A stretch of 16,373 nucleotides of DNA, taken from an uncultured Atopobium sp. (GTDB lineage: Bacteria; Actinomycetota; Coriobacteriia; Coriobacteriales; Atopobiaceae). Within the stretch, counting starts at the first letter, position 1. Every line of letters starts with the position of its first letter. Location of the stretch: the NCBI GenBank assembly GCA_938041635.1, contig CALIAD010000026.1, positions 1 to 16,373 on the forward strand, read 5' to 3'. A program made the position numbers and the translations under genes. The notes beneath the pieces are model-generated. The model had not been told where the DNA came from. It did not search any database and worked only from the letters and a program-made list of their open reading frames with translations. Positions 1-7,168 of the stretch are shown piece by piece.

Positions 1-30
1 GGCAACAAAAATATTTGGTCGTCCATGCCA

Positions 31-1296
31 TTAGCCTTCTACTTGTTTGTCTTCATCAACAAGATGGTCTTCAGCCGTGCACTCATCTTCAACCGCAAGC
101 TCATCAACCTGATCAGATAGCTCTGCGATTAGATTATCTTCCTCTACAGCCTCAACAACTTGTGCTGCCTGGAACATACGCTCGTGACCAAATGGTCCCG
201 TGGCCACGGTGTCTTTGACCAAAGTCAGACTTACACCCAAAGCAAGCGCCGAAATCAGACTCATGGCAGAAAGCACCAAAGGATGCTCCAAGCGAAGTCC
301 CAGAAGCGCAGGTAAAGCACCTATTGCCAAAGAGAAGCTAGCCAAGCCAAATGCGGTTCCCTTTGCCTCATGCAAAATGTTAGCCAAAGAAGCTAGCGTA
401 ATCGCCATTGTAAAATTAAAGAAAAACACAGCCAGGAGGCCCATAAGAGGCATCTCCCATGAAGGTACAAATAAAGTAGCTGCGGCAATGAGCGAGAAGA
501 TCACTGTAGTTCTAAAACCAATACGGTCGGCAACCATTCCGCCAAGAGCTTTACCTGCAAATACACCAAAAACGCTTAAAGCCAACAGGAGCATTTCGCT
601 CTTCCACGGAAACGCCATGACCATACCAGTGTAACTTCTGAGCGCAACCACAAAGCAAAGTAGGAAGATTGCAAGCAAAGTGCGAGAAGAAAACTCAGGA
701 ATGGCAAAGGAAGCGTTATGTATATTCCAATACTTTTTATTAACCTTTTGCACCACTCGGGTAATGCTTGCGCATAAGAACAGCAAGACAAGCAGCGAAA
801 ACGCAACTTGAAGTCTTCCGTACTGTGCGCTAAACGTGCCTAAAAATACTCCTACCGCGCCTGTTGCAATAAAGATTCCCGATGGTCCTGCGTGTTTTTG
901 CGAGATAGTAAGTACGCAAAGTCCTCCTGCGCAGTGGAAAAGCGCATTTCCAACAGCAAGCAATAGAACGGCAAGCCACTCAAATAACGCAACAGGAACA
1001 AGTGAAAGCAAAACTCCACCGCTGGCCAGCGCATATGAGAGCATCGCAGCAAGTGAGTTTTTATCTAATTTGTCCAGGGCAATACCAACTGGCAGCTGAA
1101 ACGCAAAAGCAACAACGTCATAAAGCAGAATGCTCAGTGCAACCAATTCAAGCGAACCCTGGCCAGACTCTCCCAACACTCGGCTTACCGCGCAGAGCAT
1201 GGTAGACACGCATGCAAAGTCAACTACAAAATGGCATAACGCAAATGCAAAAGTAGTGACTTCTTTTTTGGGGAGAAGTTCCTGTGTTGTGGACAA
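31..1296 (-). CDS. MFS transporter with acidic C-terminal tail
   Basis: A 421-aa polytopic membrane protein of the major facilitator type. About 12 hydrophobic segments run from residue ~15 to ~360, with a long basic loop near the middle (VVQKVNKKYWN) separating two six-helix halves. The short loop GMVADRIGFRT resembles the MFS motif-A class (G-x-x-x-D-R-x-G). The substrate cannot be read from the sequence. The start is a TTG at 1296, four bases after the TAA of the preceding 73-aa gene, with a weak AGG upstream, so expression probably depends on coupling to that gene. The last 46 residues contain 17 Asp/Glu and look like a soluble cytoplasmic extension, which is unusual for this family. The gene ends 30 bases from the window edge and no terminator is visible. 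MFS fold is likely; the function is unknown. Confidence 0.8.
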   Translation of the reverse strand: MSTTQELLPKKEVTTFAFALCHFVVDFACVSTMLCAVSRVLGESGQGSLELVALSILLYDVVAFAFQLPVGIALDKLDKNSLAAMLSYALASGGVLLSLVPVALFEWLAVLLLAVGNALFHCAGGLCVLTISQKHAGPSGIFIATGAVGVFLGTFSAQYGRLQVAFSLLVLLFLCASITRVVQKVNKKYWNIHNASFAIPEFSSRTLLAIFLLCFVVALRSYTGMVMAFPWKSEMLLLALSVFGVFAGKALGGMVADRIGFRTTVIFSLIAAATLFVPSWEMPLMGLLAVFFFNFTMAITLASLANILHEAKGTAFGLASFSLAIGALPALLGLRLEHPLVLSAMSLISALALGVSLTLVKDTVATGPFGHERMFQAAQVVEAVEEDNLIAELSDQVDELAVEDECTAEDHLVDEDKQVEG

Positions 1297-1300
1297 GGTT

Positions 1301-1522
1301 TTACCTACGACGCCTTATGATCATGATGAAGCCAATTACTGCTACAAGAATAGAAATCGCAGTCATGACCAGGAAACTAGATGACCTATCAATTCTTGGC
1401 GTAGAAATAACATCCGCTTTTGCAATGACTGGAAGCGCAAATACCATTACAAATGCGCAGGCAGCAAGCATAATTTTGTGGGCTGATTCCAAACCAGAAC
1501 GTAGATGACGATACAGTGACAT
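1301..1522 (-). CDS. Small membrane protein (73 aa) preceding an MFS gene
   Basis: Unrecognised small protein. It has a basic N-terminus (RHLRSG), a hydrophobic stretch at residues ~17-34 and an AKA-D junction at 34-37 that fits a signal peptidase I site. A short polar mature segment (DVISTPRIDRSSS) follows, then a second hydrophobic helix at ~49-69 and a terminal Arg cluster (residues 70-73). The Arg-rich end places the tail in the cytoplasm. The mature protein would be only ~37 aa with one membrane span. The ATG at 1522 has a perfect AGGAGG at 1527-1532 with 4-base spacing, and a promoter lies just upstream, so it is a real gene. It is followed after four bases by the MFS transporter and may be an accessory or stabilising subunit; that role is inferred from position only. 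Confidence 0.75.
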   Translation of the reverse strand: MSLYRHLRSGLESAHKIMLAACAFVMVFALPVIAKADVISTPRIDRSSSFLVMTAISILVAVIGFIMIIRRRR

Positions 1523-1548
1523 AGTACCTCCTTCATCAACTTTTTAAT

Positions 1549-1577
1549 ATTTTACCAGCATGCACGCCATGCTCCAA
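1549..1577 (-). promoter_or_regulatory. Promoter of the small membrane protein/MFS operon
   Basis: On the minus strand, TTGGAG (1572-1577), a 17-base spacer and TAAAAT (1549-1554), with an extended -10 TGn directly before the hexamer. The predicted start of transcription is near 1542, giving a leader of about 20 bases before the ATG at 1522. Confidence 0.5.
1557..1573. promoter_or_regulatory. Operator-like dyad inside the promoter spacer
   Basis: AGCATG-CACGC-CATGCT is a perfect 6-bp inverted repeat with a 5-base centre. It sits between the -35 and -10 elements of the promoter for the 73-aa/MFS operon, the position expected of a repressor site. No regulator gene for it is identifiable here. 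Confidence 0.4.
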
Positions 1578-1598
1578 ATGCACTCCCGTAAACGGTAG

Positions 1599-1627
1599 AA
1601 AAAAGCGCCCGACACATGTCAGGCGCT
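1599..1627 (-). terminator. Rho-independent terminator of the Pr6Pr gene
   Basis: On the minus strand AGCGCC pairs with GGCGCT (1604-1609 with 1622-1627), extended inward past one mismatch by GAC/GTC, and is followed by six T (A-run 1599-1604 on the plus strand). It lies ~75 bases past the stop of the 1703-2362 gene. Confidence 0.7.
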
Positions 1628-1702
1628 GTGCAGTTAATTGAGGTTTTTCGCAACACGCTAGGTTTAACGTTGCAGTTATCTCGGCTTTTAACCTAGCTCA
1701 GA

Positions 1703-2362
1703 TTAGTTTTCAGCCTTCTTGATTTTCTCGCCAAGCTTCTTATCAATAACGACGTAGAGGTAACCCAAGGCAACAAAGACAACAATCAAGATCACAATGG
1801 TCAGAGCAACCGTTGGGACTCCCAGCTTGTCAAAGTCCATAAATCCATAAGGCCAGCGAGACTTCTCTTTAATCTGCACGCCAAAACCCAGGACCAAGAC
1901 AATGATGTACGCAAAATATGTGAGCGGGTACAAAGGCCAGATCAGAGGCTCTTTAAAGCTCATAGTTGGCTTCTCATCAAAGAGCAGCCAGTCCAAAACG
2001 GCGCAGATTGGGGTCACATCGTGCAGGATAAAATTGTTGAACTTAAAGACGCCATTTACAAAAACTTCGCCATGGTCAAGCAGGAAGTAAGCTACCAAGC
2101 CAGTTACCGTAATGCCCAGCATAAGCGTGTGCTTAACCGTTGGCAGCCATGGTTTCTGAGCGGTCTCGGGATGCTTGTAAGCCTGGAGCAGCGCGCCCCA
2201 GAAATAGGCAACAAGCAGCACGTTAGAGATGTTAGTGAAGTAGTACAAGAAAGAAACGCGGAAGTTCATTCGGAAGACGCCCGCCGAATCACACAGCACA
2301 AAGGTGCCAATCACAGCAATAAATAGCTTAAAAATAAATGACGCTTTCTTTGATTTAATCAA
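1703..2362 (-). CDS. Pr6Pr family membrane protein
   Basis: A 219-aa integral membrane protein with about six hydrophobic helices. It carries the conserved blocks of the Pr6Pr (FAR-17a/AIG1-like) family: YFTNISN near residue 42, a LHDVTPICAVLDWLLFDEK block mid-protein, WPLYPLTYFAY, and a WPYGFMDF block before the last helix. The biochemical role of the bacterial family is not known to me. The frame stays open upstream to 2419, but a perfect AGGAGG (2370-2375) sits seven bases before a TTG at 2362, which gives the N-terminus (M)IKSKKASF. I take that TTG as the start, since a longer protein would be translated through its own ribosome binding site. It is a single-gene unit: a terminator follows it (1599-1627) and the cydDC operon terminator lies upstream (2470-2509). 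Confidence 0.8.
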   Translation of the reverse strand: MIKSKKASFIFKLFIAVIGTFVLCDSAGVFRMNFRVSFLYYFTNISNVLLVAYFWGALLQAYKHPETAQKPWLPTVKHTLMLGITVTGLVAYFLLDHGEVFVNGVFKFNNFILHDVTPICAVLDWLLFDEKPTMSFKEPLIWPLYPLTYFAYIIVLVLGFGVQIKEKSRWPYGFMDFDKLGVPTVALTIVILIVVFVALGYLYVVIDKKLGEKIKKAEN

Positions 2363-2369
2363 CGCAGTA

Positions 2370-2375
2370 CCTCCT
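2370..2375 (-). promoter_or_regulatory. Ribosome binding site fixing a TTG start
   Basis: AGGAGG on the minus strand with 7-base spacing to the TTG at 2362. It decides the start of the Pr6Pr protein and argues against the longer frame opening at 2419. Confidence 0.75.
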
Positions 2376-2469
2376 TCTGTAAAGCGAGAGGTCACTGTAA
2401 ACCTACCGCGCCGCGTCAAAAATACGTAATTCTCAGAGTTAACAGTTATGTTTCAAATGAAAAAGATTC

Positions 2470-2509
2470 AAAAAAATGCGGTCTTCTCACTTTTGTGGCG
2501 AGAAGACCG
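2470..2509 (-). terminator. Terminator of the cydD-cydC-ygbA operon
   Basis: CGGTCTTCTC (2479-2488) pairs perfectly over 10 bp with GAGAAGACCG (2500-2509) around an 11-base loop. On the minus strand the stem is followed by CA and seven T (A-run 2470-2476). It lies ~95 bases past the stop of the YgbA-family gene. Confidence 0.8.
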
Positions 2510-2538
2510 TGGAGTTGCAAGAAAACCGTGGTGTTGCA
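2501..2538. repeat. Two-copy 19-bp tandem repeat
   Basis: Copies at 2501-2519 and 2520-2538 (pattern AGAArACCGTGGwGTTGCA) differ at two positions. The first copy overlaps the 3' arm of the neighbouring terminator stem, so the second may be a local duplication of terminator-flanking DNA. Confidence 0.7.
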
Positions 2539-2602
2539 GACTTTAACAGTGCGAGCCTAAGACAGGCGTAGCAGCAAACCTTGGCCATCTACCAGCGCTT
2601 AA

Positions 2603-2920
2603 TTACTGCAACGCATGCTTGATGACAAGAATCGGGTGGTGCAGTAAAAGTCGTGGACCCGATAATTTCATAACTTCTTTGACGCGAGCACGCATTTCCT
2701 TGTTGTAGCAATGCGATTTACATTTTGAGCAAAACGTCTTTGTCTCAATATGAGGACAGCGGTCCACACGCGTATGCGCATACTTCTCAAGCTCAGCGCA
2801 CTCGTCGCACAGAGGTTCGTGGGCTTTGGTGTGATGGTACTTCTCGCAATAGAAGCGAATCATGAGCGAGAAGAGATCCTTTTCTTTTTGGCGCTTCCGT
2901 TCAATTTCTTCCGGTGTCAT
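2603..2920 (-). CDS. YgbA-family (nitrous oxide-stimulated promoter family) Cys-rich protein
   Basis: A 105-aa soluble protein matching the YgbA_NO family. Seven cysteines include the family pattern: C38-x2-C41 (LCDEC), C55 (RCP), then C64-x2-C67-x3-C71 (TFCSKCKSHCYN). The family's C-terminal block (SGPRLLLHHPILVIKH) follows. The cysteine arrangement suggests metal or Fe-S binding, which is inferred. In E. coli ygbA belongs to the NO-responsive NsrR regulon; the molecular function is not established to my knowledge. Here the ATG at 2920 overlaps the TAA of the CydC-like gene as TAATG, so it is translationally coupled as the third gene of that operon. That linkage ties it to thiol/redox export. 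Family call is strong; role is inferred. Confidence 0.85.
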   Translation of the reverse strand: MTPEEIERKRQKEKDLFSLMIRFYCEKYHHTKAHEPLCDECAELEKYAHTRVDRCPHIETKTFCSKCKSHCYNKEMRARVKEVMKLSGPRLLLHHPILVIKHALQ

Positions 2921-4620
2921 TAGCTCACACGTCCCCCATCAACGGTGTAAACAACATCTGCAATTCCCATGGTAGAAGCCCTGTGAGAGACAAGAACCAC
3001 GGATTTATGCTCGGTCTCTTTATCAAGCGAGCGCAAGATAATAGCCTCATTTAGGCTGTCCAGGTTACTGGTTGGCTCGTCAAGCAACATGAGTGGCGCG
3101 TCATGCAGGAATGCGCGAGCAAGGCCAATACGCTGGCGTTCTCCACCAGAAAGCGAGTCACCAAGCTCTGCAACAGGCGTGTCGTAGCCCTGAGGCAGCG
3201 TAGAGATATACTCGTGAATGGAAGCCTTCTTGCACGCCTCAATAATCTCTTCATCTGTTGCATCGAGCTTTGCAATGCGCAGGTTGTTCTTGATGGAATC
3301 GTGATACAGATGCGTATCTTGCGTCATATAGCTCTCAAGATCTCGCAAGTTAGAGGTGTTAATCTGCTCCAAAGGAGTTCCAGAAATCTCAATAGCACCA
3401 GGTGTTGCTGGCCAGAAACGCATCAAAAGTTTAAGCAGCGTAGACTTGCCTGAGCCGCTCTTTCCCACAATTCCCACAATCTTATCGGTAGGAATGTCCA
3501 CGGAGATGTTGTCCAAAATCTGCTCATCATCGTATGCAAATGAAAGCTTAGAAATACGAACACCCTCATAGGAGATGTCTTTTTGACCCTCTACGTCTTC
3601 AACCAGGGGTTTCTCGTCCAGAATATCTAGAACGCGATTGCCTGCCGCAAACGTACTGGTCAGTGTTGTGCCTAAAGCAGCCAAAGCTACCACAGGGCCA
3701 AACGAGCTCATCAATGCAATAGTGACAATAAAGGCCTCGTTCATAAAAATCTGCTGGTTATAGGCAAGATAGAATGAGCTGAAGAACATAACCAGGCCGG
3801 AGAGCAAAATAACCGTTGACGTGACGGCATCGTTGACACCAAATGCCTTTTTAACTGCCTGTTGTCTGTCACTTAACTGGTCAGCTAACTGACTTGTTTC
3901 CTCAATCATCTGTGCGCCGGTGTTGTATTGCAGAATCTCGTCAAGACCACGCAGGTTATCAAGGGTAACCGTTGAAAGTTTACCGGCAAGATCTCTTGCC
4001 TCAGCAGAGTCCTGCTCGGAGCGTTTAGACATAGCAAACGGAATTGCCACACCAACAATCAGGTAAGAGACAAGTGCAATAACACCTAAAATCCAGTTGG
4101 AGCTACCAGCAATAAACCACACCATAACAATGCAGAACACAACCGCAATACAAATAGGCGAGATAGTATGCGCGTAGAAAACCTCAAGCAGCTCAATGTC
4201 AGAGGTAATAACGCTCATCAGGTTGCCTTTATTCTTGACCTCAAGCTTTGCTGGAGCAAGCTTTCTGAGCGCCGTGAAAACACGATCTCTAATAAGTGCA
4301 AGCAGCTTGAACGCAATAAAGTGGTTGCATTCCTGCTCGGCATAGCGCAGCAGACCGCGGACCAGGGCAAATACAAGCATGCCACCAAAAAGCAGCACCA
4401 TAGGAGAAGACGAAGCAAAGCCCATCGCACTGAGCAGTGCATATGCACCAAAAATGCTAATGAATGTGGCGGCAAGATTGCCTAAAACACCCATCAAAAT
4501 TGCAAGTATCATAAAGCCAGCCAGCGGACGAACCAGCCCCACCAGTCTCAGCATAATAGTGAGCGCACTACGGCGAGAAGTACGTTCAGTTGTGGCGCTG
4601 TTCTTAACTTCTGTCTTCAT
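2920..4620 (-). CDS. cydC: CydC-like ABC exporter half-transporter (permease-ATPase)
   Basis: A 566-aa fused half transporter. About six transmembrane helices lie in residues ~20-310 and the ATPase domain in ~345-566. Visible ATPase motifs: Walker A GKSGSGKST (~384-392), Q-loop YMTQDTHLY, signature LSGGERQR (~490), Walker B with catalytic Glu LMLLDEPTSNLD (~512), H-loop VLVSHRAS (~543). The membrane part carries the CydC-like block KLAPAKLEVKNKGNLMSVIT-(S)D. It pairs with the upstream CydD-like gene through a TAATG overlap at 4620; an AAAGGAG lies before the start. CydDC in E. coli exports cysteine and glutathione to the periplasm and is needed for cytochrome bd assembly. No cydAB is present in the window, so another substrate is possible. 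ABC exporter certain; CydC assignment moderate. Confidence 0.8.
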   Translation of the reverse strand: MKTEVKNSATTERTSRRSALTIMLRLVGLVRPLAGFMILAILMGVLGNLAATFISIFGAYALLSAMGFASSSPMVLLFGGMLVFALVRGLLRYAEQECNHFIAFKLLALIRDRVFTALRKLAPAKLEVKNKGNLMSVITSDIELLEVFYAHTISPICIAVVFCIVMVWFIAGSSNWILGVIALVSYLIVGVAIPFAMSKRSEQDSAEARDLAGKLSTVTLDNLRGLDEILQYNTGAQMIEETSQLADQLSDRQQAVKKAFGVNDAVTSTVILLSGLVMFFSSFYLAYNQQIFMNEAFIVTIALMSSFGPVVALAALGTTLTSTFAAGNRVLDILDEKPLVEDVEGQKDISYEGVRISKLSFAYDDEQILDNISVDIPTDKIVGIVGKSGSGKSTLLKLLMRFWPATPGAIEISGTPLEQINTSNLRDLESYMTQDTHLYHDSIKNNLRIAKLDATDEEIIEACKKASIHEYISTLPQGYDTPVAELGDSLSGGERQRIGLARAFLHDAPLMLLDEPTSNLDSLNEAIILRSLDKETEHKSVVLVSHRASTMGIADVVYTVDGGRVS

Positions 4621-6356
4621 TACGCCTCAACTCCTTTCACATAATTCTCAAGCTCAGTCTGGGCCTGCGTCATTCGTTTGTACTCGTCATTTGTTGCAAG
4701 CAACTCTTGGTGCGTTCCACATCCAACAACGCGACCATGCTGCATAACAACAATCTGATCAGCATTTTTAACGTTTACTAAGCGGTGAGAAATTACCAGC
4801 ACCATCTTTGACTGAGCAAGCTGGTGAACCTGCTGCATAATAACGTCTTCGCTCTCAACATCAATGTTTGAAGTAGCTTCATCAAAGATATACATCTGAC
4901 TGTCATGAAGCAGGGCCCTGGCCAGCGCTAACCTCTGACGCTGACCACCCGACAGGTTGGAGCCCTTCTCGGCAACTGGCGCGTCAAGGCCACCTAAAGA
5001 CTTTACAAACTCAGCAAGATTGACCTGCTCAAGGGCGTGCCAAAGCTGCTCTTCAGTTGCTTCTGGATTACCCATAGCAAGGTTGGAGCGAACGCTTCCC
5101 ATAAAGAGATGCGCTTGATGTCCAATGTAGGTAACGTTTTGAAGCAAATTCTGGTCAGAAATGTCTGACAAACTGGTATTTCCAAACAGCACATCGCCAG
5201 AATACGAGCGGAGTTTTCCGGTCAACAGTGCTGCAATTGTTGATTTTCCACAGCCCGACTCTCCTACCAAGGCATTCAGAGAGTTGGCGCGCATTCCAAA
5301 AGAAACATTCATTAAGACGGGTTTCTCGCCATCGTAGGAGAAAGAAACGTTGCGCAGCGCGACATCGCTAGAAGCTGGAACGGTCTTAGTACCCTGCTCT
5401 CGAACAGGCATATCAAGCAGGTCAAAGATCTTGTCCGATGCCGCCATACCGTTCATAGCAATATGAAAATAGCTGCCCAAAAGACGCATAGGCAGGAAGA
5501 ACTCAGCCGAAATCAAAATGACAAAGACGCCTTCCCACATAAAGAGGAGCTGATCATTTACCTGCTGAATTGCGAGAATTGTACCAAGTGCGCTTCCGCC
5601 AAATGCAACCACGTCCATCACGGTGATGGAGTTGAGCTGCATGGTTAGAACCTTCATGGTAATACGTCTAAAGTGCTCGGCTTCCTCGTTCATCTGCTTG
5701 TGTTTAAAACCATCAGCCTTGTAAATCTTTGCTGTGGTCAGACCCTGCAGATTCTCCAAAAACGTATCGCCAAGCTGCGTATACTGGCCCCAATACTTAG
5801 ACAGAAGCTTCTTTGCAAACTTCTGGATAAGAACAATGGTCATGGGAATAAGCGGAACAAATATCAGCAAAACGATGCCAACTACAGGACTAATAAGAAG
5901 CAAAACAAGGAAAAGTGTGAGCGGAGCCAAAACTGCGTAGAAAAACTGGGGTAGATACTGCGCAAAATACGTTTCCAGCTGGTCAACGCCTTCAACTGCC
6001 AGCTGAACAATTTCACTGGTAGCATATGAATTCTTGTAAGAAGGACCAAACTCTAAAAGCTTCTGATAGATCTTCTCGCGAAGGGTCTTTTTAACCCTTC
6101 TAGCTGCATAAAAACTTGTCTTATGCTGAGCAAGTTTGCAGAAATACCTGATCACAATAGCAATAAGGCAGAGTGCAATAAACACCAACTGCTCTTCGAG
6201 GACAAAATAATCCATGAACAAAGCTTCTATCATTCTTGCCAGAGAATACATAAATACAATATTGGCAAGCAGCGCAATCCACTGGTAGAGCACGGTCAAG
6301 CCAATATACTTTTTACTCTCCTCAATGAGGGCAATGAGGCGTTTGTTAATCATCAT
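4620..6356 (-). CDS. cydD: CydD-like ABC exporter half-transporter (permease-ATPase)
   Basis: A 578-aa permease-ATPase fusion, first gene of a three-gene operon. The membrane domain (~15-310) contains blocks typical of CydD: QLETYFAQYLPQ, PLTLFLVLLL, FVPLIPMTI, FLENLQGLTT and AEFFLPMRLLGSYFHI. The ATPase domain has Walker A GESGCGKST (~364-372), a Q-loop near YIGHQAHLF, signature LSGGQRQRLALARALL (~468), Walker B MYIFDEATSNID (~490, catalytic Glu present) and H-loop LVISHRL (~522). Both ATPase sites of the D/C pair thus look intact. The start is ATG ATG at 6356 and has only a weak purine-rich ribosome binding site. Its stop overlaps the start of the CydC-like gene (TAATG). The likely role is export of cysteine or another low-molecular thiol. 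No cytochrome bd genes are in view. Confidence 0.8.
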   Translation of the reverse strand: MMINKRLIALIEESKKYIGLTVLYQWIALLANIVFMYSLARMIEALFMDYFVLEEQLVFIALCLIAIVIRYFCKLAQHKTSFYAARRVKKTLREKIYQKLLEFGPSYKNSYATSEIVQLAVEGVDQLETYFAQYLPQFFYAVLAPLTLFLVLLLISPVVGIVLLIFVPLIPMTIVLIQKFAKKLLSKYWGQYTQLGDTFLENLQGLTTAKIYKADGFKHKQMNEEAEHFRRITMKVLTMQLNSITVMDVVAFGGSALGTILAIQQVNDQLLFMWEGVFVILISAEFFLPMRLLGSYFHIAMNGMAASDKIFDLLDMPVREQGTKTVPASSDVALRNVSFSYDGEKPVLMNVSFGMRANSLNALVGESGCGKSTIAALLTGKLRSYSGDVLFGNTSLSDISDQNLLQNVTYIGHQAHLFMGSVRSNLAMGNPEATEEQLWHALEQVNLAEFVKSLGGLDAPVAEKGSNLSGGQRQRLALARALLHDSQMYIFDEATSNIDVESEDVIMQQVHQLAQSKMVLVISHRLVNVKNADQIVVMQHGRVVGCGTHQELLATNDEYKRMTQAQTELENYVKGVEA

Positions 6357-6436
6357 ATGCAGACTTCTTTCGCTTTTCTTACAAGAAGAATCTTTAGTCC
6401 ACTAACTGTTTCATTTACTTTACCTGTAATTTTGTC

Positions 6437-6465
6437 GTTGCATATACGAGTTTGCCTTATGCAAC
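6437..6465. promoter_or_regulatory. Inverted repeat upstream of cydD (candidate operator)
   Basis: GTTGCATA (6437-6444) and TATGCAAC (6458-6465) are perfect 8-bp arms separated by 13 bases, with arm centres 21 bases apart (two helical turns). It is ~80 bases upstream of the cydD-like start in a 145-base gap. No convincing -35/-10 pair could be assigned nearby. It does not match FNR/DNR half sites (TTGAT). Confidence 0.4.
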
Positions 6466-6482
6466 ATTTAAAAACAACACAT

Positions 6483-6508
6483 AAAATAGCGAGAACAACT
6501 GCTATTTT
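6483..6508 (-). terminator. Weak hairpin at the end of the GNAT gene
   Basis: AAAATAGC (6483-6490) and GCTATTTT (6501-6508) pair over 8 bp around a 10-base loop, overlapping the TAG stop of the acetyltransferase. The stem has only two G-C pairs and the T-run is part of the stem, so it may terminate weakly or not at all. Confidence 0.35.
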
Positions 6509-7050
6509 TGAACACGTTCCCAGTCCACTTTTATGAGCATTGATATACCAAGCTGCTCTTCTTTGCCTGTGTACTTATTAAGGTCTGTAATGATATCCAC
6601 CTCCGTGAAGCCGCACTTACGAGCCACTGAAGCAGACTTTTTATTGCACTTAAGATATCTAATAATTACCTGGTCAACACCATGCTCTTCAAATGCATAT
6701 GCGGTAAGAGCTTGAGCACCCTCAGATGCAAACCCTTGCCCCCAATAAGGACGACCAATCCAGTAGCCAATTTCTGCCTGATGCAGCTGCTTTGAGGAAT
6801 CCTTTGAATCAGGAATTTCTTCAAAATCCAACGACATTGAACCAATTACATGACCGGTCCTCATGTCTTTTACGGCATAACAGGACTTATCGGACAGCAC
6901 GTTTGCAAGAACCTGCTTGGAATCTTCTAAAGTTTTGTGAGGTTCCCATCCACAAAGTGGACCAATTTCTGGATCTTTTGCCAATTCATAGAGCTCATTG
7001 GCATCAGATGCATGCCATGGAATAAGAAACAATCTCTTAGTTGTAATCAT
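6502..7050 (-). CDS. GNAT family N-acetyltransferase (RimJ/RimL type)
   Basis: A 182-aa cytoplasmic acetyltransferase of the Acetyltransf_3 class. The N-terminal TTKRLFLIPWHASDANEL block is typical of RimJ/RimL-like enzymes. Motif A (strand 4 plus pyrophosphate loop) is AEIGYWIGRPYWGQGFASEG, with the acetyl-CoA loop R100-P-Y-W-G-Q-G-F-A. A later block N136-x2-S-x2-VARKCGF matches the family's C-terminal motif B. Members acetylate protein N-termini, amino acids or antibiotics; the substrate here is not predictable. The ATG at 7050 has a GGGAG upstream. It is divergent from the HIRAN gene across 118 bases containing a dyad that could affect both promoters. Confidence 0.85.
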   Translation of the reverse strand: MITTKRLFLIPWHASDANELYELAKDPEIGPLCGWEPHKTLEDSKQVLANVLSDKSCYAVKDMRTGHVIGSMSLDFEEIPDSKDSSKQLHQAEIGYWIGRPYWGQGFASEGAQALTAYAFEEHGVDQVIIRYLKCNKKSASVARKCGFTEVDIITDLNKYTGKEEQLGISMLIKVDWERVQK

Positions 7051-7070
7051 ACAAGCTCCCTTTAAAGCTT

Positions 7071-7097
7071 TTTACTACCCTACAGCTTTCTTATACT
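7071..7097 (+). promoter_or_regulatory. Candidate promoter of the HIRAN gene
   Basis: A good -10 TATACT lies at 7092-7097. The best upstream match is the weak T-rich TTTACT at 7071-7076, with a 15-base spacer. The TGTCCA dyad begins at the last base of the -10, so a bound protein would block initiation. The -35 assignment is poor. Confidence 0.35.
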
Positions 7098-7114
7098 GTC
7101 CAATCTGTTGGACA
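7097..7114. promoter_or_regulatory. TGTCCA-N6-TGGACA dyad (operator candidate)
   Basis: TGTCCAA-TCTG-TTGGACA: 7-bp perfect arms, 4-base centre. It lies in the divergent gap between the GNAT and HIRAN genes, touching the HIRAN -10. Read on the minus strand, TGGACA could also serve as a -35 for the GNAT gene. The same TGTCCA-N6-TGGACA core recurs at 8579-8596, just upstream of the WYL regulator gene. Confidence 0.5.
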
Positions 7115-7168
7115 CTCATGCTTTTTAACTTCTTTACTCTATCCTTAACATCTTCTAAGGAGGCTCTT

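Noticed and set aside
2363..2419. Upstream start for the Pr6Pr protein
   Set aside because: It would include the AGGAGG that serves the TTG at 2362, and the added residues (basic, polar) do not look like family sequence.
2970..6356. Drug-efflux or bacteriocin-export interpretation of the ABC pair
   Set aside because: The membrane-domain blocks fit CydD/CydC better, and no peptidase domain or precursor-peptide gene is nearby; kept only as an alternative substrate possibility.
6998..7168. N-terminal extension of the HIRAN protein (57 residues)
   Set aside because: AAGGAGG at 7157-7163 sits directly before the ATG at 7169, and the extension covers the divergent promoter region and dyad.
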